A DNA stretch of 13,025 nucleotides from an uncultured Porphyromonas sp. Lineage in GTDB: Bacteria; Bacteroidota; Bacteroidia; Bacteroidales; Porphyromonadaceae. The stretch lies in the NCBI GenBank assembly GCA_900546675.1, contig URDQ01000059.1, positions 1 to 13,025 of the forward strand. Reading direction: 5' to 3'. A program made the position numbers and the translations under genes. How positions within the stretch are numbered: position 1 is the stretch's first letter; every line of letters starts with the position of its first letter. Under the pieces are notes generated by a model. That model was not told where the DNA came from, ran no database searches, and saw only the letters and a list, made by a program, of their open reading frames with translations. This document shows positions 1-6,572 of this stretch, piece after piece.

Positions 1-55
1 GGTGCGATCCATTTTTTGTAGGTATGAGTTGCATTTACTAATTGAATATACGGAG

Positions 56-145
56 GTTAGAAGTTAGAGATTAGAGGTCCGATCATTCCGATGGCTCTGA
101 TAGCTCCGATAGCCAACAGCCAACAGCCAATAGTCAATAGCCAGT
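56..145. repeat. Mosaic of three short tandem repeat blocks
   Basis: Three different short tandem arrays lie almost back to back just after the stop codon of the acyltransferase gene. Positions 56-76 hold three heptamers (gttagaa, gttagag, attagag). Positions 87-113 hold three nonamers (tccgatggc, tctgatagc, tccgatagc). Positions 111-145 hold five heptamers (agccaac twice, agccaat, agtcaat, agccagt). No reading frame or terminator-type hairpin is apparent here. A heptamer block of the same RTTARRR type as the first recurs at 12936-12956. The function is unknown; slippage-generated intergenic repeat or a dispersed repeat family are both possible. Confidence 0.75.
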
Positions 146-147
146 CG

Positions 148-1326
148 CTAGTGCTGGCCGTTGAGGATTGGCTGGGCGTACATCTGGAGGAGCTGCGTGC
201 GTAGTTCGTCGGCACTGTAAGCGTCGGTCGGTGCTTTCGCTATCTGCTCCTCGAGGTAGCGGAGCGTCTTCTCCTTGTCAGCTTCGCTGTATAGCTCCTT
301 CGGGTGCGCCTTGTCGGGGTGAAGGAGGTCGTAAGCGATGTAGTTGATCGGGTAGAGGCGGTAGTTGCTATGTAGCTCCGTGTCGATGATCGTGGCGATA
401 CGCGGGTAGAGCTGTTGCTTGGGTAGAGCTCGTAGCTCGGCCTCTAGCTCAGGTGTGATCAGCTCGTTGAGGCGCGTACCTACGGCAAAGTGTACGCGTC
501 CCTTGTAGCCGAGTAGACCTGTCTTCATATTGATCAAGTCCTCCTCAGCCCCCTTGACATACTGCTCTTTGGGGTGATGCTTGCGCCATAGGAGCTCGCA
601 CGCCTTGAGGATGTCGCAAGGGTCGTACTCGTAGCTGATAGTGGTGGGTGCGATATTGACCCGCATCAGTTGGGTCAGCGGGTCGCTGCTTTGCGAGGAA
701 GCGATCATCTTGAGGACGCTCGGCTGTGTCTGGTCGCTATTGTCCTTGGTACGCCCCTCACGCTGGGCAATCCATACCGACTGGTGATCCTGCTGTATGC
801 TCTGATCGATAAAGGCGGAGAGCGCCTGAGCTGCTAGGAGCATCTGTCGGATCGGTAGTGAGCGACGCACGACAAAAGAGTCGTTGAGCTTGACCACCGA
901 CTCAATCCATGGTCTGCCGAAGAGGTTGTCGCCGATAGCGATGCGTGGCATCAAGTAGTCACGCTCTCGCATGACTAGATTGAGAAATGCGGAGTCGAGT
1001 ATGATGTCTCTGTGGTTTGTGACAAAGGTCGTAGGCAGATCCCCGCCTAGTCTACTGGCACCGCTAAGGGATACGGAGAAGGTGGTCTGCTTCGCTAGTC
1101 GTAGTACCAGTGGGTAGGAGATATGTTCTTTGAAGTCTCTGATGCTCTTGACACGCTCTAGGTGCTGTAGGAGCGTAGTTGTCTCCTCCTCAGAGAGCAA
1201 CTTCGATAGCAGGTGACGTAGCTCAGGTTGGTTGGCTAGCTGTGCGGCGACAGCTGGTACCTCCTTATCAAGGTAGGGACGTATAGAGTCGTACTCGTAC
1301 GGCTGTGGGACAGTGTGTGTGGTCAT
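148..1326 (-). CDS. PlsC-like glycerolipid acyltransferase family protein
   Basis: A 392-residue protein of the 1-acyl-glycerol-3-phosphate acyltransferase-like group, which transfers acyl chains to a glycerolipid or related acceptor at the inner face of the membrane. The block-I signature is the NHRD motif at residues 104-107 followed by D111. A basic FVVRR block lies at 151-155 and a block-III-like segment (VWIAQREGRTKD) at 184-195, as in PlsC/PlsB relatives. Spacing is unusual: the classical motif is H-x4-D, but here the second Asp is one residue further (H105 to D111), with D107 as an alternative partner. No signal peptide or clear transmembrane segment is visible and the protein is longer than typical PlsC (about 240), so it may be a Bacteroidota-specific subfamily. 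The start ATG overlaps the stop of ddl as ATGA, so the two are probably translationally coupled. Substrate is not determinable from the sequence. Confidence 0.8.
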   Translation of the reverse strand: MTTHTVPQPYEYDSIRPYLDKEVPAVAAQLANQPELRHLLSKLLSEEETTTLLQHLERVKSIRDFKEHISYPLVLRLAKQTTFSVSLSGASRLGGDLPTTFVTNHRDIILDSAFLNLVMRERDYLMPRIAIGDNLFGRPWIESVVKLNDSFVVRRSLPIRQMLLAAQALSAFIDQSIQQDHQSVWIAQREGRTKDNSDQTQPSVLKMIASSQSSDPLTQLMRVNIAPTTISYEYDPCDILKACELLWRKHHPKEQYVKGAEEDLINMKTGLLGYKGRVHFAVGTRLNELITPELEAELRALPKQQLYPRIATIIDTELHSNYRLYPINYIAYDLLHPDKAHPKELYSEADKEKTLRYLEEQIAKAPTDAYSADELRTQLLQMYAQPILNGQH

Positions 1327-2312
1327 GATAGTTTGCTCTGGATGATACGTGTGATAAGGTCGCTCAGCTGAAGGCCAGCTGTACGTACCTGCTGCGGAAT
1401 GAAGCTGGCCTCCGTCATGCCTGGGGTCGTGTTGACCTCTAGAAGCGTGGGTATGCCGTCCGCCTCGATGATGTAGTCTATACGTACGAAGCCGTAGCAG
1501 TCTAGTAGGTGGGCGATCGTTAGCGATGTCTCCTGTACGCGCTGTGTCTGCTCTGGCGAGATGCGTGCGGGAGTTATCTCGTCACTCTTGCCGTAGTACT
1601 TAGCGTCATAGTCGAAGAAGGTGTCGTGTGCGACCACCTCTGTGACTGGCAGGGCAAAAGAGTCATCGGGAAGGATCACGCATCCGCAGGTCACCTCGGT
1701 GCCGACGATGCACTCCTCGACGAGCACATCGGGTGCCGCTGTGTAAGCGTCCGCTACGGCTGAGGGTAGCTGCTCCCACTGGTCAATGCGTGTCGTGGCG
1801 ATGCTGGAGCCACCTGTATTGGGCTTGACAAAGAGTGGCAAGCGCAGGCGAGACTCGATCAGCTCTTGCTCTTCGGACGAGAGCTCTCTCGTATGATTGC
1901 GAAGGCAGTGGGAGCGAGCGATGCGCAAGCCGTGATGCGCTAGATAAGCGTTGCATGCCTCCTTATTAAAGGTCAAAGCCTCGCAAAGAACGCCGCCTGT
2001 CGTGTAGGGTATGCCGAGCATATCTAGGTAACCCTGTAGGAGTCCATTCTCTCCAGGGGTGCCGTGGATAGTAATGTAGGCTAGTGCGAAGGTTACTTCG
2101 GCTGCTCCAAAGCGTGCGACTAGTGCACAATCGATCGTTCCCGCCCTTCCCTCAGCATCGGTCACGCTCCATGCGTCGGCCGTGATGGTGACTAGATAAG
2201 GGGTGAAGAGGGTTTGATCGATCTGCTTGAGGATCGTCTGGGCACTACGCTGCGAGACCTCCGCCTCGCCAGAGTATCCGCCACAGATGATCGCAATATT
2301 GGGTTTGTCCAT
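1323..2312 (-). CDS. ddl: D-alanine--D-alanine ligase
   Basis: Cytosolic ATP-grasp enzyme joining two D-Ala molecules to make the peptidoglycan precursor dipeptide. The 329-residue length is normal for the family. Visible landmarks in order: N-terminal GGYSGEAEVS (11-20), HGTPGENG (83-90) of the substrate-binding loop, ATP-binding KPNTGGSS (163-170), acidic EEC (199-201), RIDY (277-280) and the metal and phosphate-binding EVNTTPGMT (292-300). All key motif residues appear intact. It sits 30 nt after the rluD-type gene and overlaps the acyltransferase gene by 4 nt. Together with the PASTA-domain gene upstream, this makes a cell-wall-oriented cluster. Whether D-Ala-D-Ala or another depsipeptide is the product is inferred from family membership only. 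Confidence 0.96.
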   Translation of the reverse strand: MDKPNIAIICGGYSGEAEVSQRSAQTILKQIDQTLFTPYLVTITADAWSVTDAEGRAGTIDCALVARFGAAEVTFALAYITIHGTPGENGLLQGYLDMLGIPYTTGGVLCEALTFNKEACNAYLAHHGLRIARSHCLRNHTRELSSEEQELIESRLRLPLFVKPNTGGSSIATTRIDQWEQLPSAVADAYTAAPDVLVEECIVGTEVTCGCVILPDDSFALPVTEVVAHDTFFDYDAKYYGKSDEITPARISPEQTQRVQETSLTIAHLLDCYGFVRIDYIIEADGIPTLLEVNTTPGMTEASFIPQQVRTAGLQLSDLITRIIQSKLS

Positions 2313-2342
2313 AGGGTATGATGGGATATTGCAATGGTTCTT

Positions 2343-3473
2343 TTAGTTAGAGAGTTCGAGCGGTGCCACATATCGTCTCCACTTGTCTATGAGCTGCCTC
2401 ATATCGTCGGGTAGTGGTACCGAGAAGTGCATCCGCTCACCCGTCACGGGGTGATCGAAGGCTAGGGTCTCGGCGTGCAACGCTTGGCGGGGGCAGATCT
2501 TGAGACAGTTATTGACAAACTGCTGGTAGGAGCTGGTGCGCTGTCCCCAGAGGATCTGGTCGCCGCCGTAACGCTCATCGCCAAAGAGCGGGTGGTCGAT
2601 AGACTTCATGTGAGCACGTATCTGATGGGTGCGTCCCGTCTCCAGTTCGCACGCTATGAGCGTCACAAAGCCCAGGCGCTCCAGCTGCGTGTAGTGTGTC
2701 ACGGCCGGCTTGCCTATCTCGCTCGTCGGGGGATAGACGGTCATACGGGTACGGTCTCGTGGATCACGGGCTATATTGCCCTCGATCGTTCCTTGCGGTT
2801 GGTCGAGCTTGCCCCAAATGAGTGCTTGGTAGCGTCGCCCCGTAGTTTTGAGGAAGAACTGTCTCGCCAGTCGTATCTTAGCTTCCGTACGCTTCGCCAC
2901 GAGGAGTAGTCCACTGGTGTCTTTGTCAATGCGATGCACCAGACCTACGGAAGCATCGTTTGGATCATAGAGCGGGTCGTTACGTAAGTAGTAGGCGAGG
3001 GCGTGAACGAGTGTGCCACTGTAGTTGCCGTGACCTGGGTGTACGACCATGCCTGCGGGCTTGTTGACCACCAGTAGCTGATCGTCCTCATAGACTATGT
3101 CGAGCGGTATATCTTCTGGTGTGATCGACCAGTCCTGCTTCGGATGCGCCAGCATCATCGTGATGGTCTCCAGGGGCTTGACCTTGTAGTTGCTCTTGAC
3201 AGGCTCGCCATCCACCCAGATGAGTCCCGCCTTGGCGGCAAGCTGTATGCGATGGCGCGAAGTGTGTGGCATACGATCCACTAGGAAGCGATCGATGCGC
3301 AGTGGTGTCTGTCCTGGATCTACCCGCACACGGTAGTGCTCGTAAAGCTCCTCGCCGTGTACCCCTGCGACCCACTGATCCTCCTCGTCGGTAGCTATAA
3401 GGTCAGCCTCTAGCTCCTGCTCCTCAAGGGAGAGCGACTCCTTGTCGGGATTACATCCAGGACTCATCCTCAT
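2343..3473 (-). CDS. RluD-type 23S rRNA pseudouridine synthase
   Basis: RluA-family pseudouridine synthase, probably modifying 23S rRNA like RluD. The 376 residues contain an acidic N-terminal extension (about 1-50), an S4 RNA-binding domain (about 56-105, RIDRFLVDRMPHTSRHRI onward) and the catalytic domain. Catalytic-domain motifs are NKPAGMVVHPGHG (137-149), HRIDKDTSG (180-188) with the expected catalytic Asp at 183, and the conserved ELETGRTHQIRAHM (277-290). The gene begins inside the end of the PASTA gene (23 nt overlap), and a second in-frame ATG two codons later (3467) is an alternative start. Target uridines cannot be read from the sequence; RluD is the best guess because of the S4 domain and the overall length. 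Confidence 0.92.
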   Translation of the reverse strand: MRMSPGCNPDKESLSLEEQELEADLIATDEEDQWVAGVHGEELYEHYRVRVDPGQTPLRIDRFLVDRMPHTSRHRIQLAAKAGLIWVDGEPVKSNYKVKPLETITMMLAHPKQDWSITPEDIPLDIVYEDDQLLVVNKPAGMVVHPGHGNYSGTLVHALAYYLRNDPLYDPNDASVGLVHRIDKDTSGLLLVAKRTEAKIRLARQFFLKTTGRRYQALIWGKLDQPQGTIEGNIARDPRDRTRMTVYPPTSEIGKPAVTHYTQLERLGFVTLIACELETGRTHQIRAHMKSIDHPLFGDERYGGDQILWGQRTSSYQQFVNNCLKICPRQALHAETLAFDHPVTGERMHFSVPLPDDMRQLIDKWRRYVAPLELSN

Positions 3474-4104
3474 CAGGCTCTAGAATGTGTGTGGTCGAGT
3501 CGGCGGGGAGGGCTTGTCCTCCCGTTCCCATAATTGAGTCGTAAGGCTCGAAAGCTCCATGCGGTATGCTGTCACTGGTAGCCACAGAGACTAGGAGTAT
3601 GAGTGGCGTGGCGAGCGGTATGCGGGTGCCAGGAGCAAGGGTCTGCCCTGAGTATAGTTGTACCCCTATGACGAGATCGTCAAAGGATCCCGCTACGTAA
3701 CTAGGGGTGATGTTTTCGAAGCCAAGGCTGACGAGACGCGCTCGTGCTTGTCGCTCGGATACATCGACGAGTGAGGGGATAATGCCGTTGCGAGGTGAGG
3801 AGGCGTTGAGCGTAAGGAAGATGATGCGTCCCGCTTTGACTCGGCTACCCGCTTTAGGGCTTAAGTCGTAGACTGCCCCCTTGGGCACTTCCGTAGTGTA
3901 TACCGAGTCGATCACCTCGTAGCGCAGATCCGCTTTGTCTAGGAGTCGCACCGCCTCACTTGCAGGGAGACCATATATATTAGGTATCTCGACAGAAGAG
4001 CCGTGGCGTGTGAAGAGGTTCATCCAGACAAGTGCCAGGACGACGATGATCACTGAAGCTAGGATCATCAGACCAATGTGAACTAGAAGAGAAGGACGTC
4101 GCAT
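3451..4104 (-). CDS. Single-pass PASTA-domain membrane protein
   Basis: A 217-residue protein with a short basic N-terminus (MRRPS), one hydrophobic segment at about 8-30, then two extracytoplasmic PASTA modules (about 38-101, starting VEIPNIYGLPASEAV, and about 108-174, GIIPSLVDVSERQARARL). The tail ends in an acidic DEDESWM. PASTA modules are known from penicillin-binding proteins and PknB-type kinases, where they contact peptidoglycan or muropeptides. There is no kinase or transpeptidase domain here, so this is a free-standing PASTA protein, probably periplasmic-facing from the inner membrane. It is first in a run with the pseudouridine synthase, ddl and the acyltransferase, and has its own TAnnTTTG box at 4132-4139. 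Role in wall synthesis is inferred from domain type and the ddl neighbour. Confidence 0.88.
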   Translation of the reverse strand: MRRPSLLVHIGLMILASVIIVVLALVWMNLFTRHGSSVEIPNIYGLPASEAVRLLDKADLRYEVIDSVYTTEVPKGAVYDLSPKAGSRVKAGRIIFLTLNASSPRNGIIPSLVDVSERQARARLVSLGFENITPSYVAGSFDDLVIGVQLYSGQTLAPGTRIPLATPLILLVSVATSDSIPHGAFEPYDSIMGTGGQALPADSTTHILEPDEDESWM

Positions 4105-4131
4105 AGGGTATATCTATTAGCGGAGACTATG

Positions 4132-4139
4132 CAAAGGTA
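4132..4139 (-). promoter_or_regulatory. Bacteroidota -7 box (TACCTTTG) upstream of the PASTA gene
   Basis: On the minus strand this reads TACCTTTG, an exact match to the Bacteroidota -7 consensus TAnnTTTG, 27 nt before the ATG of the PASTA gene. The expected TTG at 19-21 nt further upstream is not present in clean form, so the promoter is supported only by its -7 half. It probably drives the PASTA/pseudouridine synthase/ddl/acyltransferase run. Confidence 0.6.
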
Positions 4140-4219
4140 ACGATAATTTGATAGTGTCGCATCATTAGGGTAAACCCAGCTAGTTCCAATAGTGTCCTAA
4201 ACGTTTTGCAGGATAAAGA

Positions 4220-4287
4220 GAAAAAGGGTAGGTTTGTAATTGGAAACAAAGCACAGCTAGTAAGAGCTGTCACAAACCACCCTTTTC
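4220..4287 (+). other. Nested inverted repeat ahead of the transposase stump
   Basis: Outer arms at 4220-4237 and 4272-4287 are complementary apart from two single-base bulges. Inside them is a perfect 6-bp repeat, acagct (4253-4258) with agctgt (4265-4270). The structure ends one base before the ATG at 4289, so in RNA it could mask translation start. In IS10 and IS50, hairpins at this position silence transposase translation from read-through transcripts; assigning that role here is inference. Confidence 0.6.
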
Positions 4288-4288
4288 A

Positions 4289-4429
4289 ATGGCAGATATA
4301 ACACTATTCGCACAAATAATCCGACTCATACCTCGAGAAATCATCCAACGATTAGTCAAGAAGCATAGCACAGACAAGCATGCAAAGGGCTTTAACTCGT
4401 GGAGCCATTTAAAACGAGCAGACTGCTAA
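4289..4429 (+). pseudogene. Truncated IS4-family (DUF4372) transposase, N-terminal stump
   Basis: Translating from the ATG gives 46 codons beginning MADITLFAQIIRLIPREI and containing DKHAKGFNSWSHL, which resembles the N-terminal DUF4372 segment of IS4-family transposases common in Bacteroidota. In intact relatives the Trp-Ser-x-Leu block continues into a hydrophobic region and then the DDE catalytic domain. Here it instead runs into KRADC and a stop at 4427-4429, at the edge of a palindrome. None of the DDE region is present. It is therefore the broken 5' end of an insertion sequence, read opposite to every intact gene in the window. The left boundary of the element is not defined; the stretch from about 4185 may belong to it. 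Confidence 0.7.
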
Positions 4430-4446
4430 GCTTAGCAATCTGCTCG
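4411..4446 (-). terminator. 32-base palindrome plus T-run, likely terminator of the SRP/tRNA-Thr unit
   Basis: Positions 4415-4430 and 4431-4446 are complementary with one mismatch, giving a 16-bp stem centred on aagctt. Read on the minus strand the stem is followed by TTTT (4414-4411). It lies about 40 nt past the 3' end of tRNA-Thr, where an intrinsic terminator would be expected. The stem is long and nearly loop-less, and it overlaps the junction where the transposase stump breaks, so it might instead be a remnant of a mobile element end. Confidence 0.6.
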
Positions 4447-4485
4447 ACAATTGTGGATATAGTCTCTAAGACTAGTCTTGAAGAG

Positions 4486-4558
4486 AGCCTCTTGTCGGAC
4501 TCGAACCAACGACCCCGAGATTACAAATCACGTGCTCTACCAACTGAGCTAAAGAGGC
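4486..4558 (-). tRNA. tRNA-Thr (anticodon UGU)
   Basis: A full 73-nt cloverleaf: acceptor GCCTCTT pairs with AAGAGGC, followed by discriminator T. D-arm is GCTC-AGTTGGTA-GAGC, the anticodon loop is TTTGTAA with anticodon TGT (reads ACA, Thr), and the T-arm is GTTGG-TTCGAGT-CCGAC. CCA is not encoded. The anticodon stem CGTGA/TCTCG has one T-T mismatch in its middle. The gene starts four bases after the SRP RNA and shares its promoter by inference. A 12-bp palindrome (4468-4479) within a longer imperfect hairpin lies just past the 3' end and may help processing or termination. Confidence 0.95.
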
Positions 4559-4562
4559 AAAA

Positions 4563-4658
4563 GGGCGAGCAATCCACATCGCGCCGCTACGACCCGCTAC
4601 CCTTGCTGCGATCAAGCCCTGGGGGATTCACAGGGAGCTGGCCGTGTGGCACTCGCCC
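4563..4658 (-). ncRNA. ffs: Signal recognition particle RNA (small bacterial type)
   Basis: About 96 nt folding into one rod. The ends pair (GGGCGAG with CTCGCCC), then CCACA with TGTGG, and the middle carries the conserved SRP pattern GTGAATCCCCCAGG on the 5' side and AGCAAGGGTAG on the 3' side, which form the Ffh-binding internal loop of helix 8. The apical loop between GC and GC reads TTGATC instead of the usual GGAA-type tetraloop. SRP RNA binds Ffh and FtsY for co-translational membrane targeting. A matching promoter places transcription start at about 4658, and TTTT (4562-4559) follows the last base before tRNA-Thr begins. Exact ends are inferred from pairing. Confidence 0.85.
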
Positions 4659-4664
4659 ATAGCA

Positions 4665-4694
4665 CAAAGGTACGACAATTTTCCTAATCTGCAA
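4665..4694 (-). promoter_or_regulatory. Bacteroidota-type promoter of the SRP RNA / tRNA-Thr unit
   Basis: On the minus strand a TTG (-33 element, 4694-4692) is separated by 19 nt from TACCTTTG (-7 element, 4672-4665), an exact match to TAnnTTTG. The predicted start lies about 7 nt downstream, at the first paired base of the SRP RNA (4658). This is the best promoter in the window. Confidence 0.85.
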
Positions 4695-4729
4695 GTCTTA
4701 TCAGACTCTTTTGAATAAGAATTTGTCGA

Positions 4730-5761
4730 TTACTTGTATATCTCGCTGAGTATCTGATCGATCTGATCGCCACGAAGATCACGCTGCATGATGACTCCAT
4801 CGGGCCCTATGAGCATAATCTGAGGGATGCCCATGATACCATATAGTGAGGTGGCGTGACTATTCTGCTCATCGTAGATCTGTGGGTAGGGGATCTGGAG
4901 CTCCTTGACAGCTTGTAGATGGGTGTCGTGGTTCTCCTCCCATACACCGACACCGAGGACGAGTAGTCCCTTGTCCTTGTACTTCTTATGCATCTGGATG
5001 AGTGTGGGGATCTCTCGACGGCAGGGACCACACCAAGAGGCCCAGAAGTCAACGAGCGCATACTGCCCCTGACCTACGTAGTCAGAGAGCTTGACCTGCT
5101 CACCCTCTGTGGTGATGCCTGCGAAGTCTACAAAAGTCTTACCAGCTTTCGTATTGATCATACCTTGGATCAACTCTTTCAGCGTAGTATAGCTGGGGAG
5201 TCGCTTGACGTTTTCGCCCATCTCCTCTAGAGGCTTTTGGAACTCGGTGAGATCGTCAAAGAGGTACATAGCATACTGCATAGCACGCAGTACGAGAGGG
5301 TTGTCCTTTTGCTCTGCGATATACTTACGGACTATCTCCTGACCAGCAGCTTGGTCGATGGAGTCAGCCTGCATAATGACCATAATGTCTTGCTCGAAGG
5401 CGTTGCAAGCATCGTTGGCGGGAGAACCGCTGACTAGTCCATCGCTGAGGTTGTACTCTAGAGAGGTACCCTCGTAGACAAACTGAGCGTTGAGCTGAGT
5501 ACCCTCGCAAGAGAGGAGGTAGAGGTACCCTTTCTGCAGGTTGTCAAGAGATAGGCTGGCGACTGTATCCTGGATGACGATACTGTCGATCGGGGTCTTA
5601 GGATCAGCCTCATCGTAGAGATAAGCCGTCAGACCCGATAGGTTGTCCCCGAGCCCATGGAGCTGTAGCGTCGTCTTCTGATCGTCGCGATTACAGCTAC
5701 TAAGCACTAAGAGCGAGCTTAGTACGATCAGTAGAGAGGATAGGGATAAAGTTCGTTTCAT
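4730..5761 (-). CDS. TlpA-family thiol-disulfide lipoprotein (DUF4369-like N-terminus)
   Basis: A 343-residue exported lipoprotein. Residues 1-22 are a signal peptide ending in the lipobox LSSC with the lipid-modified Cys at 23. Residues about 30-200 form the beta-rich then helical region typical of DUF4369-containing Bacteroidota proteins. Residues about 205-343 are a thioredoxin fold with the redox motif WCGPC (243-247, in FWASWCGPCRREIP) and the cis-Pro loop GIPQIML (311-317). It probably reduces or exchanges disulfides of envelope proteins; the partner is unknown. The start ATG overlaps the bioC stop as ATGA, so it is co-translated with the biotin genes, although no link between the two functions is established. 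SRP RNA transcription starts about 70 nt past its stop and no terminator is obvious between them. Confidence 0.9.
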   Translation of the reverse strand: MKRTLSLSSLLIVLSSLLVLSSCNRDDQKTTLQLHGLGDNLSGLTAYLYDEADPKTPIDSIVIQDTVASLSLDNLQKGYLYLLSCEGTQLNAQFVYEGTSLEYNLSDGLVSGSPANDACNAFEQDIMVIMQADSIDQAAGQEIVRKYIAEQKDNPLVLRAMQYAMYLFDDLTEFQKPLEEMGENVKRLPSYTTLKELIQGMINTKAGKTFVDFAGITTEGEQVKLSDYVGQGQYALVDFWASWCGPCRREIPTLIQMHKKYKDKGLLVLGVGVWEENHDTHLQAVKELQIPYPQIYDEQNSHATSLYGIMGIPQIMLIGPDGVIMQRDLRGDQIDQILSEIYK

Positions 5762-6531
5762 ATTATAGGTTGTTTGTTGATGATGATATAAACTGGATGA
5801 AAGGTGAGTGTGACTCGACCCATCTCATCTGCAAAGTTAGCAATATATTTTTTTGTAAACTCTCTGAGTTGTCTTGGGGTGTGTATCTGCTGAGGGGTGT
5901 TGGGTAGCTGCGCGGTGCCTGTGTGGCGGAGATGCTGTAGTACTGCTAGAGGATCGGCAAAGGGGATGATGAGTCGCTCCGTGTGGATCTCATAGGAGTA
6001 GCCAAGCTCCTGCAGGGTGCTGTGCCATGTGGCTAGCGAGGGGTAGTGTAGTCCTTGCCCCGTGAGCTGTCGTAGCTCGAGGAGGTTGTCTGGACCGAAG
6101 GTGCTGACGGCTACTATCGCCTTTGCTGCGAGCTCTAGGACGGTGCGCTGTAAGTAAGCGCATGGATTGGCGAGCCACTGTATGGCACTGCTGGAGACAA
6201 AGAGATCAATGCCGAGCCCCTCTAGAGATAGCTCAGAAGCGTCTCCCACACGTAGCTCGGGGTGCGGGTCTCTCAGTCTAGGTACCTGCGCTAGGAGTGC
6301 TGGGGATAGGTCGGCAAGAGTCCAATGGTCGACCTCGATGAGCTGATCTACACGCTCCGTCAGTAGTCCAGATCCTGTACCCATCTCAAAAGCGTGAGCA
6401 AAGTGACGCTCTGCCTTAGGAAGATGCTCCTCGAGCAACTGGACGAGCCGATCGATCACTAGTCGCTGCGGCTCGGCAGCCTCGTTGTAATGCGCAGCTG
6501 CACGGTCGAACTGATGGGCGAGAGAGGACAT
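5758..6531 (-). CDS. bioC: Malonyl-ACP O-methyltransferase
   Basis: SAM-dependent methyltransferase that methylates the free carboxyl of malonyl-ACP so the fatty-acid enzymes can extend it to pimeloyl-ACP methyl ester, the first dedicated step of biotin synthesis. With the start at 6531 it has 257 residues: the BioC-like N-terminus HQFDRAAAHYNEAA (6-19), SAM-binding EMGTGSG (49-55), an acidic second motif LADLSP (72-77), SSAIQWL (114-120) and the DPLAVLQHLRHTG stretch (193-205). An in-frame ATG at 6591 would add 20 residues and overlap bioG by 19 nt. I prefer 6531 because BioC proteins usually reach the FxxAAxxYdexA block within about 10 residues. It follows bioG, whose esterase removes the same methyl group. 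Confidence 0.9.
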   Translation of the reverse strand: MSSLAHQFDRAAAHYNEAAEPQRLVIDRLVQLLEEHLPKAERHFAHAFEMGTGSGLLTERVDQLIEVDHWTLADLSPALLAQVPRLRDPHPELRVGDASELSLEGLGIDLFVSSSAIQWLANPCAYLQRTVLELAAKAIVAVSTFGPDNLLELRQLTGQGLHYPSLATWHSTLQELGYSYEIHTERLIIPFADPLAVLQHLRHTGTAQLPNTPQQIHTPRQLREFTKKYIANFADEMGRVTLTFHPVYIIINKQPII

Positions 6532-6572
6532 AAATGCTGGGTGAAATGGATGAGTTGTAGATCCCTTTAGCT

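Noticed and set aside
1..12. ATG GAT CGC ACC on the minus strand at the left edge, a possible start of the next gene
   Set aside because: Four codons are not enough to support a gene, although the A-rich stretch just upstream would suit a start.
56..145. CRISPR array
   Set aside because: Units are 7-9 bp in direct tandem with no spacers and no cas genes nearby.
2475..2909. Plus-strand open frame of 144 codons antisense to the pseudouridine synthase gene
   Set aside because: The minus-strand frame carries all RluA-family motifs here; the plus-strand product has no recognisable domain or promoter.
4468..4485. Palindrome AAGACTAGTCTT after tRNA-Thr as the main terminator
   Set aside because: No T-run follows it on the minus strand; the longer palindrome at 4415-4446 with TTTT fits better. 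It may still aid processing.
4399..4662. Plus-strand open frame of 87 codons starting GTG
   Set aside because: It runs antisense across tRNA-Thr and the SRP RNA, and its start lies inside the transposase stump in a different frame. Not a gene.
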